A stretch of 64,000 nucleotides of DNA, taken from contig NC_079496.1 in the NCBI RefSeq assembly GCF_030052815.1, forward strand, positions 35,675,593 to 35,739,592, read 5' to 3'. Source of the stretch: Hevea brasiliensis. Lineage: Eukaryota; Streptophyta; Magnoliopsida; Malpighiales; Euphorbiaceae. Each line of letters starts with the position of its first letter. Position 1 is the stretch's first letter. Position numbers and translations under genes: made by a program. This document shows positions 37,397 through 49,900 of this stretch, piece after piece. A model generated the notes under the pieces. That model was not told the origin of the DNA. It saw only the letters and a list, made by a program, of their open reading frames with translations, and searched no databases.

Positions 37397-37568
37397 AGTC
37401 AATGCGAGGATCTTAGACCTCCTGAACAATTAATACAAGGAGATTTCCTCCCGTTAGTGCATATTTATAATGTAATGTACTGTATGTATCAAACAATGAT
37501 ATTGAGCAGTTGTACTATGAAGAAAGAACATTCAAATAACAGGTGAAAACAGAATTTAAAACTTTGCT

Positions 37569-37580
37569 CTGATACCACTA
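37569..37580 (-). promoter_or_regulatory. Primer-binding site of element C
   Basis: TGGTATCAGAGC on the - strand a few bases inside the 5' LTR, complementary to initiator Met tRNA. Confidence 0.85.
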
Positions 37581-37585
37581 AAACA

Positions 37586-40500
37586 TGTCACACCCTACCC
37601 CTCTATAAGGCATAACATGATCCCGTAGTATACCTAATGAATTACTAACTCCGTCTACTGATAACCCATTAAATACACTACAAGGGATTTTAAAAACTTT
37701 TCTTACTTCTTTTACAGTGGTGAGCACTATTTACAGGTGTTGAAAACCTTTTTGAACTGAAGTGATAGAATTAACTCATTTGAATTATTTGGAATTTCTG
37801 TAAAAATTTTGGTAGAATGTCATCTGTATTTTGGATAAAACAGTTCTTCAGAAAACCTGTAAAAAGCACTTCAATTATTTTTCAAATCTCAACTCCAACA
37901 TTTTTCTCAATACAACATATTTCTCAACTCAAATCCACAGTAATTTTTCAAAAGCTGAGATATAGGAAATATAATACAATTTTTACAAGTTAAAATAACT
38001 CATAATTATTTTACAACCTCAAGTTACAATTTGAATTTACAACTGCTCAAACCAAAACAATATGTACATACAGTGGTCATACATTACAGTACAAAATGCA
38101 AAAAGTGGTATACTCGTTATACCCGAAAAATCTCTCGCTGGAGGTACTAGCAGCCTAGTCTGCTGCCCTGTCTGTCTGTCTACCTGCGACAGCAATAAAA
38201 AGCTATCGCTGAGACAATGTCTCAGTGGTGCACAACATTAGCTAAATACAACTTTAAATCACAATTCATAAACCATATAAATAGTGGATACATAAAACCA
38301 TAGTTAAATTCAAGACAATGAATGTCATAAGGAATTTAAACTCCAATTCACAATTTATCAAAATTCATAATAACACAATTTAGTCAAATAATTTAAGAAT
38401 ACCGTATTGCCAATTCATACACAATTTGATCAAATTACTGAATAACACAGTGTTGCCGATCAATATCACAATTTAAGCCAAGACACAATTTTTTTTCACA
38501 CATGCCGTGTTGTACACCACGACAAGACACACTCACCCCAATAATCGAAATCAATGAGGGAGGAAGCTAGCTATATAATAAGTACTCATTTATACTCACC
38601 TCAGACTGGGAAGTCAAAGAGGGAGGAACATAATCATACTCACCCCAGACTGATAAGTCAAAGAGGGAGGAATAATCACACTCACCCCATTAATGGAGGA
38701 GGAACATAGTAACAGTGTCATGCCAATTGTGAATCAAAACAATTCCAAACATTTTATTCAAATGATCCGAAGAATCCAATAAATTTCCAAAGTTATAATT
38801 TCATTCACAAAATGGCAACACAATTCGTAATTCACTTCAATTTCCACAAAAACCATTTACAGTGCTTTTCAATTAATAAGTATCCATCAAATACCATTCA
38901 AACAGTTTCTCACAGTTTCAAATCATTTATAATGCTTTTCAAGCAATAAATATCCATTCAAGTACATTTCCACAATTTAAAACAATAACATACAAGTAGT
39001 CATAATTTATTTCAATTGAAAATAATTCAAAAGAAATAAATATTGTGCACAAACACAATTTAAAACAATAACATACAATTTATCATATGAAATATTATTC
39101 AGAACAAAATCAGTTGAAAACTAGTTGTGCACAAACACAATTTAAAACAATAATGTACAATAGTCATAATTCATTTCAATTGAAAAATTCAAAAGAAATA
39201 GTCGTTGTGCACAAACCTCTGATATTTGTCTCCTGGTCTTGACTCAGTATTTCTTTCCCTTTTGCTGAGTCCTTGTTAACTGAGAAACACAATTTGAAGT
39301 GTTTCAGTACCAAATTAAATTGTCTCTATCGATAATGCTCGATAAATAATTCACTGAAAGCTATTATTTTCTTAATCGCCTAATATACCGACCCTCGATG
39401 CGTTCTAAGTAAATTAGGTTTTAGTGTCGTTAATATGTCACATTCGATAGGGTTTTAGGTTTGGTACACGTTACCAATTTCATTTCCTTGTTTAGTGCAT
39501 TTTAATGCAACTTGCTGGATTCCGGGATACTAGTTTGACCTAGCCGGACGACCTAGTTCCCTCGATTTTCGGGTTTCAGTCAAAACTACAAACTTCTAGA
39601 TCTATGTCTTATGGAACGCGGTGCAAAATTTTAGGTCATTCCGAGTTAAGTAGACCAAGTTATGGTCATTATACTATTGCTGGTCAAATGGCATCAAATT
39701 AGGTCAATTTTAGGTCAATTTGGTCAACTCTGGTTCGGCCAGTTTTTGGACCCGAACTTGTGCAAGCTTTTTGACTTGCTTCTGGTCATTTCTGGGCTTT
39801 GGTGTCTTCATAAGACTTGTAGGTATGGGTCTTAACTATTCTTGGTTAAAATTTCAGGTCAATTGGACCTGTTTTGAGCGAGTTATGGCCTAAACACTCA
39901 CTGCTGCCCAATTGGTCAATTTTCAGGTCTCAATTGTACATAATCCGAATTGGTCATTTTCTTATGTCACCTTGCAAGCAGAATTTTGGTATGCTTTCTC
40001 AATGAAAGTTGGCACATTTTGTGCCTAGTTTCACCTCCAATTGGTCTCATACCAATTGAGGTTACACATTTTAAGTTATAGGCTAAAATGTATACTGCCT
40101 TAATCACATTGCTTGAACATACATCAATTACACCCTTACCTTACTAGATGTTCACTTCCCTACCAAATCTGTTTTGGTACATTACCAAAACCATACTCCA
40201 CTTCACTTTAAAGTCATTTTGGGCAGATTACAATTATCCTCAACACACCAAATATAACTCTAATTCCCAAAGTCCAAATACAATTACACATACACATAAA
40301 CATTACTAGTTTTTACATACACTTTACACAACAAATTCATATACATATCCATCAATCCTTAATGCCACAATTCTGCCTATATCTTCATGAACACATACAG
40401 TTATCCAAGAGTTCCAAGGCTGCCGAAAATGTCCCTCAACCCCAAAGTTTCCTACAATTCACCAATTTCCATTCCAAGTGCAAAATCACCATATATATGT

Positions 40501-41591
40501 GGAATAATTTACTAGGATATTAAATCACTTAATCAACATCATTTCTCACCAAATATATGTACAAATATTTCATCAAATACATAACTCCATGGCTATCCAA
40601 AATGAACATCTCAATAACTCTTCAAACCTAAAAATTTTCTTCACAAAACCAACACCCATAACATGTACACAAAGTTTAACAAAGCAATCTTCAAAAATGT
40701 GAACTTACCTTATGGTTGGAACTTGCCAAACCTTGATTAAACTTCTTAAATTTGGTATCAAGCTCTTCCTTATGATGTGTAGACAAACTTTCATGAAGGA
40801 ACCTAAGTGATTGAAGGTGAAATGGAGGGTTAGATGAAGCTTGAATGAAAAACGTCAATGGTGGTTTCTCTTTTCTTCAATTCGGCAATGTTGGGAGAAT
40901 TGGAGAAGATGAAGAATTCAGATGGCATTATGGACTTACACCTGCCCCATTACATGTTTAATTTATCCATTAGTGGACCACTTGCTTAAGAAAAATGATT
41001 TAATAAGATTTAAGTGCTAATTACACAATTTTCACTCCACTTTTGGCTATTTATATTAGGTACCCCCAAATTAATTTTTCATTTTATTTTCTAAGTGTAA
41101 TATTATTTATTTTTAATGGACATTTAGGTCAAAAGACACTTCGGGATGTCAAATGACCATAATGCCCCTGTTCGGGTTGCATTCCCGATTTTTCGGTAAC
41201 ACCGGGTTTTGTCCGTTTTTCGATTTCTCACTTTTCTTTGTACTAATTACTTAATTTTTCTTTGATATTTCTAATGATATTTATACTTCAATAAATATTT
41301 TTTGGAGTCCTAAAAATATTTTTCAGGGTTTCCCGCAGTCCAGGGCTAGTCAACGGTACACGCCGTGACTTCCCAGTGCGGTCACCCATCGCTAGGGTTT
41401 TCGGCTCGCTTAACTTGGTTACATTTCTTTGCTATTATTTTTCCTTTGTTTTTCTTGTATTTTCTTTTCTTGTATTTCATTATTTTATGTCTCCTCACAC
41501 ATATTGAAGTGTGGTTCTAGGCATCCTAGCTGTCCGGACAGCACTGGTCATCGGGACAGCAGAACGCACTACCGAACATAGGGGTGTTACA
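37586..41591 (-). repeat. 5' LTR of element C
   Basis: 4,006 bp on the - strand, TGTAACACCCC to GGTAGGGTGTGACA. It contains the donor at 40708, 'ATAACT'-type modules, and the twin hairpin at 38225-38190, whose second stem keeps pairing through a G:T wobble relative to the solo C LTR. Confidence 0.93.
38190..38225 (-). other. Twin hairpin in 5' LTR of element C
   Basis: CTGAGAC/GTCTCAG followed by CAGCGATA/TATTGCTG on the - strand. The A-to-G change relative to 17191 replaces an A:T pair with G:T, so the stem survives. Confidence 0.55.
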
Positions 41592-41947
41592 AGATCAAGA
41601 ACAAATACACTGACCTCTTGATGCACTGCGGTGTATTTGTGCCTTTCAGATGCGTCTTCAGGATACCAAATGTTGTCCCTCTGGCTTGTCCATACCAAGA
41701 ACACCTATGGCAGCCCTTGAACAGCTTTTAAAGTTTTTTCTATTAATTAGAAAATCAAGTTCTGCCTTTGAAGAGATTAAAGATGTAAACAAAACACTAG
41801 AAACAATTTCTAGTATTTTTAATTCAAGAGATTGTTTGCTAATCTCTTGGAATAGATGAGAGAAGAAGATGAAGAGAAGGGGAACCTCTTAGGTGGCGGC
41901 ACCAAAGAGAATAGCTACTGGTTGTGTTGTTTTCTTTTCATAACAAT

Positions 41948-41957
41948 ACTTATATAG
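41948..41957 (-). promoter_or_regulatory. TATA box in solo LTR E'
   Basis: CTATATAAGT on the - strand. The other E copy has CTATTTAAGT at the same place (about 50410), i.e. with a base change. Confidence 0.45.
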
Positions 41958-43497
41958 CTAGGTTAATAAATTAAACCCTTGCCACATGTCACCCTCTGAT
42001 TGGTTCTAGGTTTAATTGACCCAATCACATAGTGCCAAGTGTCAAACCTATATTTAATCTTAATTTTAATCATCTTACATGATTAAAAGACATTTGGCAA
42101 GCTTATGTGTAATGCCATGTGTCACCATCTCATGGTGCCACATGTCACCCTGTGAAATGACCAAAATGCCCCTGTGTCTTAATTTTGAGTTCTTAACCCA
42201 AAATAATTATTTCTCTTCTTCTAATCAATTTATATCAAATATAAATAAATTAATTAATCTTTATTAATTAATTTCTCATTAATTAAATTCATATTTAAAC
42301 ACTTTAAATATAAATTTAACTTATACTATAGATCTAATAACCTAGACTTGGTTTCAAGTCATGCTAGGGACTTTGCAATCTAATTGCAAACCAAACCTAT
42401 TTAATTAATCAATTAAACTCTTTAATTAATTAATTAAATCATATTTAATTAAGTGATAACTTGTGTATGTGTGTGACTTACTAGGCTCATCACTAATTGG
42501 CAATGAGACATGATATCAACTCTTAATATCATCAGAACTCTTTCTTACTATAAATGATTTCTCTAAATTATTTTATGCACCTCATAGACCATGGTTAACA
42601 CCTAGCATAGTATGCCATGGCCACCCAATTAGTAATAAGGTTTCCCTTAAATGAACCTATAATCATATGTTACCATGCACTAGAATCTCTCTGTTACAAA
42701 ATCCCAACTCAAGCTGGAGTCATGGTTTATGTCAAACCCCATTTGCTATGAATATTATGTTCTCTTTTAATTCCAGTTCTTGATTAAAAAGATTTTCTCA
42801 TCAGAAACTCTTTCTGAATAAATCTATCTGTCCTAGCCAGGAACTTGAAACATCAACAACAATTAAATGAACATAGGATTTTATCTCTATTTACTTAGAG
42901 GAACATATTCCATCTTGATCAACACCTACCTCCATATATAACTAATAAGAGCCAACACATGCCCATATACCCATACACAGTACAAGTATGAAAGCAGTAT
43001 CAAACTCAAACCACCTATATACAAAATAACTGTGCTATCTCAGGTCTAAAGATTATATGCACAAATATGATTTATGACAATGCATTGACAAGAGTAAACT
43101 CCATGTGCTTGTCATAAGTGTCACTGGTTCGGCCTACTTATCATGTATTAGTGCCTATCATGTTTGTTATATGGCATGAGACTCACCATTCCATCTTATT
43201 TATATCTCATATAAATAACTTGGGAACAAACATGAATACAATCTTTCTGGATAAGTCATGTCCTTATTATGAAGTATCCTCAATTGTGAACTTATTTATG
43301 ATACTTTGTACTAGAAATACTGTTACTCATATTCTTAACAACTTAAGAATAGAATTTCTAATAAAATATCAATGGACCTTTTCTATTACACATAAATATA
43401 TTATGTAAACGGAAAAGTGAAAATGCCTTTTATTAATAAAAACATGTACAAGATACATACTGAATGATATGCTCTAGGGCATACTACTAATATACAC

Positions 43498-43882
43498 TTC
43501 TGCTATGTATAGACTACCGATAGCTGAATAAGGTGACTGTGAAATACAAATACCTTTTACCTCTAGTAGATGACCTGTTTGATCAGTTGAGGGGAGCTGG
43601 AGTATTCTCCAAGATAGATCTCAGATCCGGCTATCACCAGTTGAGAGTTAAGGAGACAGATGTTCCTAAGACTACTTTCAGCATCCGGTATGGACACTAT
43701 GAGTTTCTAGTGATGCTATTTGGGCTGACAAATGCACCAGCAGCTTTCATGGACCTAATGAACCGCATCTTTCATCCCTACTTGGATCGGTTTGTTGTGG
43801 TCTTTATAGATGATATCTTGGTGTATTCTAAGAACAGGGAAGAGCATGATGAACACCTGAGAGTGGTATTACAGACACTGTG
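43498..43882 (+). pseudogene. Reverse transcriptase of element B, C-terminal part
   Basis: It resumes exactly after the E' target repeat: 'LLCIDYR', one stop, 'LNKVTVK', '[17 protein letters not shown]', '[21 protein letters not shown]', and the catalytic core '[13 protein letters not shown]' near 43800, ending 'HLRVVLQTL' and a stop at 43881. Joined with 30700-31033 it covers a full Ty3-type RT. It copied the element RNA to DNA. Inactive now because of the 12.5-kb interruption and stops. Confidence 0.92.
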
Positions 43883-44450
43883 AAAAAAGCAATTTATGCC
43901 AAGCTGTCCAAGTATGACTTCTGGTTGGATGAGATATCCTTCCTTGGACACATTATGTCAGCAAATGGGATCAGGGTAGATCAAAAGAAGATTGAAGCAA
44001 TAGTTGAATGGAAGCCTCCCAGAAATGCAATAGAGGTCAGAAGCTTTTTGGGATTAGCTGGATACTACAGGAGATTTGTGAAGGGATTTTCCCTTATAGC
44101 AGCCCCACTGACTAAGTTACTACACAAGAATGCAAAGTTTGATTGGAATGATAAATGTCAAACCGGTTCTAAGAAGCTGAAGGCTATGTTTACAGAAGCT
44201 CTAGTGTTGACACAGCCTGAGTTAGAGAAAAACTATGTGATCTACAGTGATGCTTCTCACAATGGGCTTGGGTGTGTTCTGATGTAGGAAGGGAAAGTAG
44301 TTGCCTATGCTTCTAAACAACTAAGGCCACATGAAAAGAACTACCCAACTCATGATCTGGAGTTGGCGGTAATAATATTTGCATTGAAGATATAGAGGCA
44401 TTACCTATATGGTGAGAAATGCTACATATATACAAATCAAAAGAGTCTGA
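43883..44450 (+). pseudogene. RNase H domain of element B
   Basis: After RT come the thumb/connection '[19 protein letters not shown]', '[21 protein letters not shown]' and '[18 protein letters not shown]', then RNase H proper with '[16 protein letters not shown]' near 44250 and '[16 protein letters not shown]' near 44350. Stops at 44287 and 44394 break the frame. It degraded RNA in the RNA:DNA hybrid. Confidence 0.88.
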
Positions 44451-45353
44451 AGTATTTGCCAACTCAGAAGGAACTCAATCTGAGACATAGGAGATGGATT
44501 GAATTCCTTAAAGATTATGACTGTGTGATCGACTACTATCCTGGGAAGGCAAATGTAGTGGTGGACGCACTGAACAGGAAGTCCATGATGGCTTTAAGAG
44601 CACTGAATGCTCGGTTGTCTTTAGCACAGGATGGGGAAATTTTGGCTGAGTTGCTTTTAAAGCCAAGCTTGTTATAGCAAATACAAGAAGCACAACTAAG
44701 GGATGAAAAGTTGCTAACTGTTATGGGCAGAACTCAAGACTGACTATGAGTTGAAAGGAGATGGGTGCCTGTATTATAAAGGCAAAATATGTGTACCAGG
44801 AGATGAGGAATTGAAGAAGAATATCTTGAAAGAGGCACAAAGTAACTTCCATGCTATACACCCAGGAAGTACCAAGATGTACCAAGACCTAAAAATACAT
44901 TATTGGTGGCCGGGAATGAAGAAAGAGATTGGTGATTTTGTGACCAGATGTTTGACATGCCAGCAAGTTAAGGCTGAGCATCAGGTTCCATCAGAGTTGT
45001 TGCAACCTATATCCATACCAGAGTGGAAATGGGACAGCATCACCATGGATTTTGTCACTAAGCTACCCTTGACATAGAGGAAGCATGATACTATATGGGT
45101 GATTATGGATAGATTGACCAAGTCAGCTCACTTCCTACCAGTTAGAGCCGACTACTCATTGGAGAGGTTAGTAGAGATTTACATAGATGAGATAGTCTGA
45201 CTACATGGAGTGCCAACATCGATTATATCTAACCAAGACTCGAGATTTACTTCGAGGTTTTGGAAGAGGCTACAGGAGTCTTTAGGCACTCAACTTCACT
45301 TCAGTACGGCTTTTCATCTACAAACGGATGGACAATCAGAAAGGGTGATTCAG
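44451..45353 (+). pseudogene. Integrase of element B, exon-like part 1
   Basis: It begins with the linker '[18 protein letters not shown]' and '[15 protein letters not shown]', then the HHCC zinc finger ('HAIHPGSTKMYQDL' and 'RCLTCQQVKAEH', 44840-44980), then the catalytic core: 'IPEWKWDSITMDFVTKLP', a degraded middle block, and '[13 protein letters not shown]' near 45315-45353. Stops at 44676, 45076 and 45199 and a frameshift near 44740 are present. The D,D,E region is only partly legible. The part ends at the phase-0 splice-like junction at 45353. Confidence 0.88.
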
Positions 45354-45444
45354 GTAACCCTTAGAACTTAATGAATTGCTGTAATTGTTAAAGGAATAAT
45401 AACAATGACCTGACACTAATGATATGAATAATATGATATGATAG
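45354..45444 (+). other. Intron-like insertion in integrase of element B
   Basis: A 91-bp AT-rich segment starting GTAACCC and ending GATATGATAG falls between the codons for VIQ and VLEDML. Removing it restores the frame. Element A has a 75-bp GT-AG segment at exactly the same codon boundary (53029-52955) with unrelated sequence. A branch-point-like CTGAC lies about 45 bp before the 3' end. Confidence 0.7.
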
Positions 45445-46200
45445 GTATTGGAGGATATGTTAAGAAGCTGTATCATTGATTTTGAAGGAAGTTAGGAGAA
45501 GTATCATCCTTCGATAGAGTTTGCTTACAACAACAGCTACCAAGCCAGCATAAAAATGGCTCCATATAAAGCATTGTATGGGAGGAGATGCAAAACTCCC
45601 TTATGTTTGACAGAAATGGAGGAAGAAAAAGTAGTGGGCCCAGATTTAATGAGACAGATTGAGGAAAAAGTGAAACTCATCAAAGACAATTTGAAAGTCA
45701 CCTTACACAGACAGAAGTCATATGCCCACCTAAGAAGAAAGGATTTAGAGTATAAGGTTGGTGATAAGGTGTTTCTCAAGGTATCACCTTGGAAGAAAGT
45801 GCTAAGATTTGGTAAGAAGGGTAAGTTAAGCCCTAGGTTTATTAGTCCATACGATGTCATTAAACATATGGGTCCAATAGCCTACAGCTTAGCTTTACCA
45901 CCTGAGCTGGACAAGATTCACAATATATTCCATGTGTCGATGCTCAGGAGATACAGATCAGATCCTTCACATGTTATTTCAGCAGAGGAGATAATTGTAC
46001 AACCTGGTTTGACATATGAAGAAGAACCAATCAGAATCTTGGCACGGGAAGTGAAAGAACTCAGAAACAAGAGGATCCCATTAGTGAAAGTCTTATGGAG
46101 ACACCACAACACAGAAGAAGCGACATGGGAGAGCGAGGAGACGATGAGGTAGCAATTCCCTCAGCTCTTCACATCAGGTAAATTTCGAGGACAGAATTTC
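45445..46200 (+). pseudogene. Integrase C-terminus with GPY/F module and chromodomain, element B
   Basis: After the intron-like segment: 'VLEDMLRSCIIDFEG', a stop, 'IEFAYNNSYQASIKMAPY', 'YGRRCKTPLC', 'VGDKVFLKVSPWKKV', the GPY/F-type 'PRFISPYDVIKHMGPIAY', 'HNIFHVSMLRRY', and then the chromodomain (about 46010-46150), 'YEEEPIRILAREVKELRN' with 'LVKVLWRHHNTEEATWE'. In chromoviruses this domain is thought to steer integration to marked chromatin. Stops lie at about 45495 and 46150. Apart from these, the frame from 45505 to 46149 is open. Confidence 0.92.
46180..46199 (+). other. Inverted repeat before polypurine tract, element B
   Basis: AAATTTCG-AGGA-CAGAATTT, a damaged form of the perfect repeat seen in elements A and C at the same place. 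Confidence 0.5.
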
Positions 46201-46203
46201 TAT

Positions 46204-46218
46204 TTAGAGGGGAAGAAT
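46204..46218 (+). promoter_or_regulatory. Polypurine tract of element B
   Basis: TTAGAGGGGAAGAAT immediately before the 3' LTR start TGTAACGC; plus-strand primer. Confidence 0.85.
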
Positions 46219-46959
46219 TGTAACGCTCTCACCGTAGATAGTCCGTACATTCTACTATTCCGGCGACTAATGTCTGTTCGGACAGTCAAAATGTCTTGAA
46301 CTACACTTAAATTATAATGAAGAGGCATAAATTGATGGAATAAATGTTAAGAAAATATAGGAAAAATTTAGAGAAAATAAAATAAAATTTAGAGAATTTA
46401 TTAATTGGTACAAAAATAATAAAAATAACCCAATGTGCACCATGAAAGGCATTTTGGTCATTTCACCCCCAGATGTGAATTTTGACCCAAATTTCAAATT
46501 AAAAACTTGAGAGAATAAAATAATTAACATAGATTAAAAAATTTTATGAATTGAATTAGAAAAGAAAAGAAGAAGAAAAGAAAAGAAAAAGGCTTAGAAA
46601 AATTTAAAAATTTAAAGTACAAAAAAAAAAAAGAATATATATAAGGCATAAAAGACAAGCCCCCACCAACCATTTTCTTCTCCACTCGACCTCTTCTCTC
46701 TCCCTTTTTTTGGCCGGCTGGTTGGTTCCCATTTCCACCATTGTTATTCAAGCTTCAAGCTTGATTTCCACCTCATTTCCTTACTAAAACCCATAGCTCT
46801 CTTCACAAAAATCCTCCTCATTCTATAAGGAAGCTTTAGATACCCATAAGAAGCAAAGAAATTGAAGTTTGCAAGTTGGGTCACAAAGGTAAGTGCAAGA
46901 TACCACTTTCTCTCTTCTTTAAATCTTGTAAGAATGATGAGATGAGATGAGTGAGTATC

Positions 46960-49900
46960 TGTGACACCCCTTACCCGTGTACAGTATACCCGAGTAAGTA
47001 ATGCCACACGGTGTACCGGCACACTCTAATATACCTTAATTAATTTATATCATGCTTTTTGGATATAATTTATGAAACATACTTTATTTAAGCCATTTAG
47101 CAAAAATTTTTATTTATTTGAGGTTCCGGAAATTTTATAGAAAATCCGGCGGAGTACCGGCTAAAAATGGAGAAAACAGTTCTTCGGAACCTGTTAAAAA
47201 CACTTCCAATAAACAAATTCATTCATTCTCAACTCCAATCTCAACACAAAACTCAATATCAAGATTTCAACATTTCAATTTCTATTCTCATTCATCATTC
47301 ACATGTGATGTTCACATATAAATCACAAGTAAACATTTACTTTTCCATTAACAAATACAATTTTCATAATTTACATATACATCAATATACATTACACAAG
47401 TTTAATTACATATGAAGAAAAATCAAAATTTAGTTACAAAATGTCAAAATGACACCTAGTGTCCTACCAATGTACAGCAGAAGTTGAGGTGACACGGACA
47501 CTGAGCAGAACTGCCGGATGGACTCACCCAGTCTGTGGTCTACTGGGCTCACGATCGGGGTCTCCAGTACCTACGCGTGGCAAAAGCAACGCGCTAAGCA
47601 ATAATGCTTAGTGGTGCAATAATATAATAGAAGAAAATAACAAGAAAATGAATGTGTATAGAATGTGTATGCTTTCTTTGTTTGGTATTGGTATATCCAT
47701 TATTTCGTTAACGTTGTTCACTTTTATTCATTTGGTTGCCCCAAGTAACCTACACTAGATGACTGGACTGGATAACGGGTAAACTGGCACTGGGTACCTA
47801 GCACCTCGGGCCGTCACACCATCGGTCACATATGCATCTCCCGGTGTGCAACAGAACAGCTAACAAGCTGTAAATAATATCAGACACAAGGCCAAGTCTC
47901 AATACAAAGTCAGAATGGCTAAAAGCCATGAAATCATGGAATGGCATATTGCCATGTGCAGTACTGCTAACTGAACCCTATTGGCATGCCAAACTATCCA
48001 AACCAATCTTGTTAGGTATACTAGGGCATTTGAAACTTTTAAATTCTTCAATTTGTGAATTTCATGTTTTGGTGTTACTATTCACCTCATTGATCAACAA
48101 AAATGTTGACTTTTGGATAGAAAATATGTACATTGACTTTGGCACTCCCAACATACCACATTTTGTGTTTAAAACTTGTTGGCATTAAGTGTTAATACCA
48201 TTTCAAGTTTAAACCAACACAAGCAGAATTTTCAGTTTTGGTGAGTCAACTTCACTGTTCCATTGGACACTGTTACTGTGGGAATTTGAAGAAATGTAAA
48301 ACATGAAAGTTGTTCCTTATTTTGTCTAGTTGAATTTCCTTTTTTGAATCACTCCATTTGGAGTTTTGTAGCGCCAGATATGGTCCAAAAACCACAGCTG
48401 GCCGGATTCCCATTCTGCAGAAATTACCATATCTACAGTAACATGAACAGTGACTTCCACTGCCATTTAGGTTAGGTTCTGGTCATAATTTGGGGTAGGT
48501 TCCTTCATGAAAGTTGTTTGTCTATGTCTTAACTTATTGCTGTAAAAATTTCAGATCAATTGACCATATCTATGGTGAGTTATGGCCAAATGAACAGTTA
48601 CTATTCATTTGGTCAATTCTGCAGAATCAGTGGCAAGGTATCAGGATTGGGGCCAAGTTTTGGTCCTCTTACTTTGGTCTTTTGGGCATGATTTCTTCAG
48701 CAAAAATGTGCCATTATAAGCCTAGTTTCATGTCCAATTGGCCAAACACCAATTGGACCAACACAGCCCAAGTTATGGCAGTGCAAGTGGACTGAATTTT
48801 CAGTCCCTCTGCTGCTGTCCTAGGGCAGCCTGCAACTTCACTTTGCAATCCTATTTTTCAGTCCATTCCATGGTCAACTTGTTAGTAGTATGCCCTAGAG
48901 CATATCATTTAGTATGTATCTTGTACATATTTTTAATAATAAAAGGCATTTCCACTTTTCCGTTTACATAATATATTTATGTGTAATAGAAAAGGTCCAT
49001 TGATATTTTGTTAGAAATATTATTCTTAAGTTGTTAAGAATATGAGTGACAATATTTCTAGCACAAAGTATCATAAATAGGTTCACAATCGAGGATACTT
49101 CATAATAAGGACATGACTTATCCAGAAAGATTGTATTCATGTTTGTTCCCAAGTTATTTATATGAGATATAAATAAGATGGAATGGTGAGTCTCATGCCA
49201 TATAACAAACATGATAGGCACTTATAAATGATAAGTAGGCCGAACCAGTGATACTTATGACAAGCACATGGAGTTTACTCTTGTCAATGTTTTGTCATAA
49301 ATCATATCAGTGCATATAATCTTTAGACCTGAGATAGCACAGTTATCTTGTATATAGGTAGTTTGAGTTTGATACTGCTTTCATACTTGTACTATGTATG
49401 GGTATATGGGCATGTGTTGGCTCCTGCTAGTTATATATGGAGGTAGGTGTTGATCAAGAAGGAATCTGTTCCTCTAAGTAAATAGAGATAAAATCCTATG
49501 TTCATTTAATTGTTCTTGATGTTTCAAGATCTGGCCAGGACAGATAGATTTATGCATAAAAGAGTTTCGATGAGAAAATCTTTTAATCAAGAACTGGAAT
49601 TAAAAGAGAACATAATATTCATAGCAAATGGAGTTTGACATAAACCATGACTCCAGCTTGAGTTGGGATTTTGTAACAGAGAGATTCTAGTGCATGGTAA
49701 CATATGATTATAGGTTCATTTAAGGTAAATCTTATTACTAATTGGGTGGCCATGGCATGCTATGCTAGGTGTTAACCATGGTCTATGAGGTTCATAAAAT
49801 GATTTAGAGAAATCATTTATGGTAAGAAAGAGTTCTGATGATATTAAGAGTTGATATCATGTCTCATTGCCAATTAGTGATGAGCCTAGTAAGTCACACA

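Larger units (their letters stand above)
37422..40708 (-). other. Candidate leader intron of element C
   Basis: Donor ATAAG|GTAAGTTC at 40708 in the 5' LTR and acceptor TTAATTGTTCAG ending at 37422, 26 bases before the gag ATG. It would remove 3.3 kb including the primer site. Inferred from sequence. Confidence 0.4.
31246..41591 (-). mobile_element. Gag-only Ty3/gypsy element C
   Basis: A 10.3-kb element: 3' LTR 31246-35074, internal 35075-37585, 5' LTR 37586-41591, with perfect AGATC target repeats (31241-31245 and 41592-41596). The internal region is just 2.5 kb and codes for gag alone. Protease, RT, RNase H and integrase are missing, so its mobilisation would need enzymes from a related element. 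The LTRs differ at few sites apart from a 175-bp deletion in the 3' copy, so insertion is recent relative to its hosts E' and B. Confidence 0.93.
31034..43492 (-). mobile_element. Solo LTR of family E (E'), split by element C
   Basis: Pieces 31034-31245 and 41597-43492 together are an inverted, nearly full copy of the E solo LTR at 48880-50979. They lie in the RT gene of element B with target repeats CACAC (31029-31033) and TACAC (43493-43497), one base apart; the LTR end reads ...TACTAATA where the other copy implies ...TACTAACA. A TATA box on the - strand (CTATATAAGT, 41957-41948) fixes the orientation. There is no internal region, so it is a solo LTR. The superfamily is not determined; the short ORFs are not genes. 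Confidence 0.88.

Noticed and set aside
43118..43408. 96-codon ORF and its near-copy at 48964-49221
   Set aside because: Both are the same part of the E solo LTR in opposite orientation; no known domain, and the frame is interrupted by differences expected of non-coding DNA.
46010..46150. Host chromodomain protein
   Set aside because: It is continuous with integrase of element B and repeated in element A; it is the integrase tail.
47118..47415. Paired ORFs repeated at 57147-57444
   Set aside because: They lie in the two LTRs of element A; the repetition reflects LTR identity, not protein conservation.
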